Origin: Rhyzopertha dominica
Taxonomy: Eukaryota > Arthropoda > Insecta > Coleoptera > Bostrichidae
Assembly: GCA_025024175.1 (NCBI GenBank)
Contig: QCXZ01000137.1
Coordinates: forward strand, 69,936,680-70,000,679
Length of the DNA: 64,000 bases
Direction of reading: 5' to 3'
Positions 59,520 to 64,000 of this stretch are shown piece by piece. The notes under the pieces were generated by a model. It did no database searches. It was given only the letters and a program-made list of their open reading frames with translations, and was not told the origin of the DNA. The translations under genes and the position numbers were made by a program. The stretch's first letter is position 1. Each line of letters begins with the position of its first letter.

Positions 59520-60905
59520 AGTAAGGTAATGCAGCGTAGCACTTAAGCTTGTGGTTTTCGAAATTGATACATCTCCTCGGTATCTAGGTTAATCTGCAGT
59601 TATTTGCCACTTTAGAGTTTGCAAGATTTTGGTTTATTATTTTTTCACCCTATTCTTGGAGTGTTTTCTTTTCAGCCGTCTGCCACCGATCCACACATTC
59701 ATTTTATGTTATTTGTAATGCTAACAATGAAGTGTTAGCGGAACCGGGTAGTAGACTGGTAAATTGACTACCTGTATTTCCATGAACTCGTTTCGTTGCT
59801 GCGAAACGTTTTGCATCAATTATTTACGCCAGCTTTACCATGACATTCTCAGAAATATAACAACGCGTCGAAAAGAAAATCACGCTATGCTCAGTCTGTT
59901 TGTAGCATCTTGTTAAATATACATACGATATTATACGATGGACAACCCTTAATATAGAGTGACTCCAGACAGGTAAAGTGGGTAAATTTTAAGAAGATAT
60001 TCACTTACGAAATTATTAATATATTTGTTGGCGTCAACTCATATAGAGCGCCATTCGGATGTAAATTTCGCAAAAAGAGTTAGAGGAACTAGGTTAATCC
60101 AACCCTTGCAAGGCACCCTGCCTAAAGTAACATGTCCAGTAAAGATTTAATGGAAATTGTAAGGGCTTAATATTCGTAACTTCAAAGCTGTTTGAAGGGG
60201 CACCAGTCATTTCAAAATGTACAACACGTCTTATGACTTCATAGATATGAATTGTAGGTACCTAAGAGATAGAAGATATAAAAATCATGAAAAAAATCAA
60301 TAGCATTAAGGCGTAAATATCTTAGTTTATTTAGGACGATTAGCTAGCTTAAAGCAAAGCGGAATTGACTGCCGAGAAAAAAAAATAATTTACCCCACCG
60401 CACTAAGCTAAATAATATAAATATATTAAGTGACACAGAAATAAGAACGACTAGTAATAGCTGTTCCATTTTAATAACCTTGGTGCAGATATTTTGCTTT
60501 ACTTATTGTTTTTTAATATTAGTGTTTTTGAAAAATGCTTTGCAATGTTTAACTAAATATTCTTTTAAATGTTAGTGAAGGTTTCCCTATATACGAGAAT
60601 GGTACATACATATTTATTTTTATGGTTGTCCTGAAAAGCTTCTTCCTTTGTTATTATTACATTTTATATTCACAATTTTATCTATAATTTCTAAGCTATG
60701 ATTATTATCAATTGATACATCATTAATTTTACACAGTTCGTTATTAAATGTTGTTTTGTAGAGTACAGAAAGTAAAAAAAATCTTATTTTATAAAGTTCT
60801 ATCAACCTTCTCCCCAGGCATGTAGAAATCAACTCTCCTCTAGTCTGCTACTTTGTGTGCTTAGATACTATATTTTTGTTCATAAAAATTGACAAAATTT
60901 TGTTT
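59520..60905. other. No recognised gene
   Basis: AT-rich sequence. The minus-strand frame at 60620-60832 has no recognisable motif. Confidence 0.5.
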
Positions 60906-61453
60906 GAAAATAATAATAATTTACTGAAATAAATTAAAATAGAAAATAAGAAAAAGAAAACTAAAATACCCGAAAGGTCCGAGTTCAGTCTCTATGACTG
61001 TTGCTCCACTCGCACTCTTCTTAAAGTAAATTAAATTATTGAACCGTTATGAAGAAATCAGTAAGAAAAGAATGTGAGGGGAAAATCAGCTTCATCATAC
61101 TAACGCAATAAGCGCTCAAAAACTGCTAATCAAAATGGATGAAACAAACTAAACAAGGCACATGTGCAGCTCTTCTTTAAGCAACTATTTTCTTAATATT
61201 TTACGTAGACATTGAATGTACAAACCAAAAAACAAACGGAACAAACTGTTTGTACACTAGACAACATTGAAAGAGAGAGATCGACGAAATAGACTACTGC
61301 AATGCTGTGGGATACTGAGGGCATCCTTGCGCTGTATATTAACGTTGTGAATATCCGTTCTGAATGTGAAACACATGTCTATAGCTAAACAACAACTTCA
61401 ATTTGCTGTAATCTGTCTTAAAAAAGTCACAGAATCCGTAAATCTTAACTCCA

Positions 61454-63267
61454 CAAGGGCGGATCCAGGGGGGAGGTCATGGGGGTCATGACCCCCCACC
61501 TGGGACTGAGCTGGGTGTAGTACTTTCTATGATGGCGAGTGCTTACATCCACCAACAACACGCACTATTATCCGTTTTAATCAAAAAACCACAACATCGC
61601 AATTTATTCCCAAAGTAACGAGCGGCAACATAATTTTGAGGGAAAATTGTATGACGGTGTTGGATTTTTGGCAGTTTAACAGTTTAGAACACGTGACTTT
61701 CCAAATGTCGATGGAAGGGTGTACATAAAAACACTACTTCTAACGCTCTGTCATAGAAATCCCATTACTTAATACTAATGTCAATCACTAGAGCTTGGAC
61801 TTTTGATTCGAATCAAATCGTTCCTTCAATGGCGTAGATTCGAATCATTCAAATCGTTCATGAATCATTACCAAAAACGAGTTACCGAGCTGTAAAACCT
61901 TGTTAAAGGGAGCTACAAAGTGAGTATCGTAACCAGTAACTGTAGCAGTGTTAACTTTTTCATTTCATTTACTATTGCTTTAACGATAAAAAATCATACA
62001 TAACAAATCAGTATGTATAGTGGAATTATAATGGTTTTATATTTGCTGATAGTTATTACACCTTTGTTTCAGTGATGGGTATTTACGCATAGCATCTAAT
62101 TTTCTAGATAAAGCAGTTTGGCGTAGATTTTTGAGTAGAAAATATAAATGAGTATATTATGGCTAAAGTCTATTAGGTACATGCTAAAACTAAAATGGTA
62201 ATTAATTTGTTTCTAATTTCTCCGTGTTGTTGACTTTTCCATCAGCCGAATACATTACAATCTTTAAAATTTCGTATTTTTTTGATATCTGGATCACATA
62301 CTTGCATAACATATTAGTAAGTAATCGGGGTATTCAAACGATTTTCCTTCTTCTTTGGGACACAAAAGACAAACCATATGTTTTGATGTCTTTCCGTCCA
62401 TGACAAGATGGTACCAATCGCCGTTTACATTAGTTGGGAGTACAGTTGCAAACCGCATTATTCTCGTAGAAAACAGGTAAACAAGTATTATATTTTACAT
62501 TCTGAAACGGCACAAATAGGTTGTTCTTAATTGATTTAGGGTTCTTTTGTGCATCATGAATTGAAAGTGCTATCGTCGTCTCGTCAACCGTAATTCAAGT
62601 TTAAACGATTGATTCATTAGCTGTGAGTCGAATCAAACGAATCAAGGCACAAATCGTTAAAATCGAACGACTCGCTCATGAACGACCCATAACTTTAGCA
62701 GTACATTTTAAGTTTCCACGGTTTCCTATTTGCGCATTGCCTACCCATCGGAAGCCATATTGAATAACGTAATCCTAAAAAGTCTAAAGGAGGTTATATT
62801 TTAATCTATCATGTGTGTCACATAGTGCTTTGATATCGTATAAAAGATGGCTTGTTTTTGTAAATTTGCGAAACCACAGCTACTAATTAATGAATGTCAA
62901 CCCTTAGTGCCTGTGACGATTTTATTTTTTTATCATTGATTGTTTTCACCATTACTCAAATCCGAATTCAATTCTTTAATGAGATAAAAAAAACACGTGA
63001 TTGTCAGTTTCATTTGTGCACTCAATGAATGTCTGATTTTTTGAACTGGACTCCGCGTTTAGAGAAACACCGACTGAAGTTGACTGAAGTCACAATTCGT
63101 TTTTCGAGAAGAAAAAAAAACGAAAAATTAATTTTGCAATTTTATTAAAATTATTTCGACTTGTAACAATAAAATNNTATTTCNTTTTCAATTAGATTAT
63201 TTTAATAAAATTGTATCCTCTCCTGACTAGGTGACCCCCCCAGATTTGAAAGCTGGATCCGCCCTTA
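61454..63267. mobile_element. 1.8-kb hAT element inserted in the LINE
   Basis: The ends CAAGGGCGGATCC and GGATCCGCCCTTA are inverted repeats (12 of 13), with G-rich and C-rich tracts next to them. The 8-bp flanks TAACTCCA (61446-61453) and TAACTCCC (63268-63275) match at 7 of 8. Removing the element restores a continuous LINE reading (G-I-I-I-D-R-E-L, then R-F-T-D-S-V-T). No transposase is seen inside, so it is non-autonomous. Motifs of the type GATTCGAATCA recur inside (61810-61870 and 62625-62690), perhaps a further nested element. Confidence 0.88.
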
Positions 63268-63515
63268 TAACTCCCTGTCAATAATAATGCCACAACTTTT
63301 AATCGTCCCCAGTACAACATCGAAGTTAGTTACCTCAACATCCAAAAAAAAAACAGCAATGAGGATTTAACAGGATTTAATGCCATGCCATGTTTATTAG
63401 CAAAATTAAAAATACTCTGAGGTCAGGATTTATATGCAGCTTAGCCAGATCGATTCTACTTTTGTCAAAAAATAATATTTTGTGAGTCATCAGCATACAA
63501 ATGAACGTCACTAAG
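63268..63515 (-). pseudogene. LINE reverse-transcriptase motif C segment
   Basis: On the minus strand 63510-63483 reads D-V-H-L-Y-A-D-D-S-Q, the intact catalytic Y-A-D-D box. Across frameshifts it continues with L-N/H-I-N-P-D-L-R, then D-V-E-V-T-N-F-D-V-V-L-G and S-C-G-I-I-I-D-R-E-L up to the hAT border. On the other side of the hAT it continues as R-F-T-D-S-V-T. The order is that of a CR1/jockey polymerase end. Frameshifts make it dead. Confidence 0.75.
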
Positions 63516-63519
63516 GTGT

Positions 63520-64000
63520 TCCCTTTATCTGCTTTGTGGCTGTCAGTTTATTTTCTTTGATCTTCCATTGGATGCGCCTTATAATATTATGCTTTTTTCT
63601 TCCATTATTTCCTTGTATCCCTTCCTAAGTTCACAAGCGCAGTTGGTCGTTAATATTATTTTTTATTTGCTATCTAATTCCTCAATTGTGAATTCTGATT
63701 GTACTGAAAGGATATTCGAGCTTCTATTTGTGTCCAAATTACCCGGGTAGTATTGTAGTCGGTTGCAAAGTAGTCATATTTCTTTCACTGATAACTGTAC
63801 TATTATGTTTTTCGACCTTTCATAAAAAATATATCTTGTTCCTAGGGTGGTTATTTCTTGTTCCCATATTATTCTTTGATTCCTTTGTTTAAAATTTTGA
63901 GTTGTTTGAACAAGCCATATATCTTTTCTTTCTTTTAGTCTTTGTATTCATTAAAATTTTATGTCATTCAGGATAACTGGTATCTTCTACATCATCTCAT
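63520..64000. other. No recognised gene
   Basis: AT-rich sequence up to the window end. The frame at 63568-63750 has no recognisable motif. Confidence 0.5.

Larger units (their letters stand above)
60908..63520 (-). mobile_element. Second LINE copy of the 53.6-kb family, split by a hAT element
   Basis: The 3' end lies at 60908 beside an AAT run. The 3' UTR block GGTCCGAGTTCAGTCTCTAT at 60976 matches that of the copy at 53.8 kb. Coding similarity (about 61200-61450) is much more decayed. The coding strand then passes into the hAT at 61454-63267 and resumes beyond it (63268-63510), where reverse-transcriptase motif C is found. The 5' part is missing. Confidence 0.8.

Overview
The window looks like AT-rich, intron- and transposon-dominated nuclear DNA of an insect or close arthropod. 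The only convincing host gene is the last coding exon of a receptor tyrosine kinase at 1848-2072 (best guess a Cad96Ca-like kinase), read on the + strand from a clean splice acceptor. The remaining ~62 kb shows no intact host gene. It is a graveyard of transposable elements whose families (jockey/CR1-type LINEs, Ty3/gypsy, hAT, P/THAP, Tc1/mariner-like with DUF4817-type transposase, Mutator-like foldback) are typical of large arthropod genomes. I cannot name the species from the sequence.

Layout. 1-2.8 kb: intron, terminal RTK exon and probable 3' UTR. 2.8-13.4 kb: mostly unrecognised, with a decayed mariner-like transposase (about 4.56-4.89 kb) and a THAP-domain remnant (about 10.1-10.5 kb, minus). 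13.4-14.4 kb: a 0.9-kb hAT element with a perfect 8-bp target duplication and a BED zinc-finger remnant. 15.9-36.6 kb: a three-level nest. A hairpin-rich element flanked by TA and starting CAGGGTG (15931-36606) contains a P-superfamily element with 8-bp duplication CCTGAAAT (17423-36376, gene on the minus strand, THAP exon at the right end and THAP9/P-like C-terminal exon near the left). That in turn contains a giant foldback element with 9-bp duplication GTGAATCAC (20848-35648), whose long inverted arms are built of 152-bp tandem repeats, about 24 units on the left and 19 on the right. A 100-N gap at 30168-30267 separates two near-identical 5.4-kb stretches (24814-30167 and 30268-35640). This is most simply an unmerged contig overlap, so the real foldback element is probably about 9.3 kb.

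36.9-39.6 kb: a LINE reverse-transcriptase scrap, a ZMYM1/DUF4371-type hAT transposase pseudogene with a hAT-like right end, and an unrecognised decayed minus-strand coding region. 41.5-43.3 kb: a truncated Ty3/gypsy gag-pol relic. 47.0-48.3 kb: a LINE 3' half (minus). 49.2-51.0 kb: two tail-to-tail DUF4817 transposase relics, one split by a 1.27-kb hAT-like element. 53.6-54.6 kb and 60.9-63.5 kb: two copies of one LINE family (minus), the second split by a 1.8-kb hAT element; the reverse-transcriptase reading frame resumes across that insertion. 58.98-59.51 kb: a short foldback element.

None of the transposase or polymerase genes is intact, so all of these are fossils or non-autonomous copies. 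No tRNA, rRNA or CRISPR array was seen.
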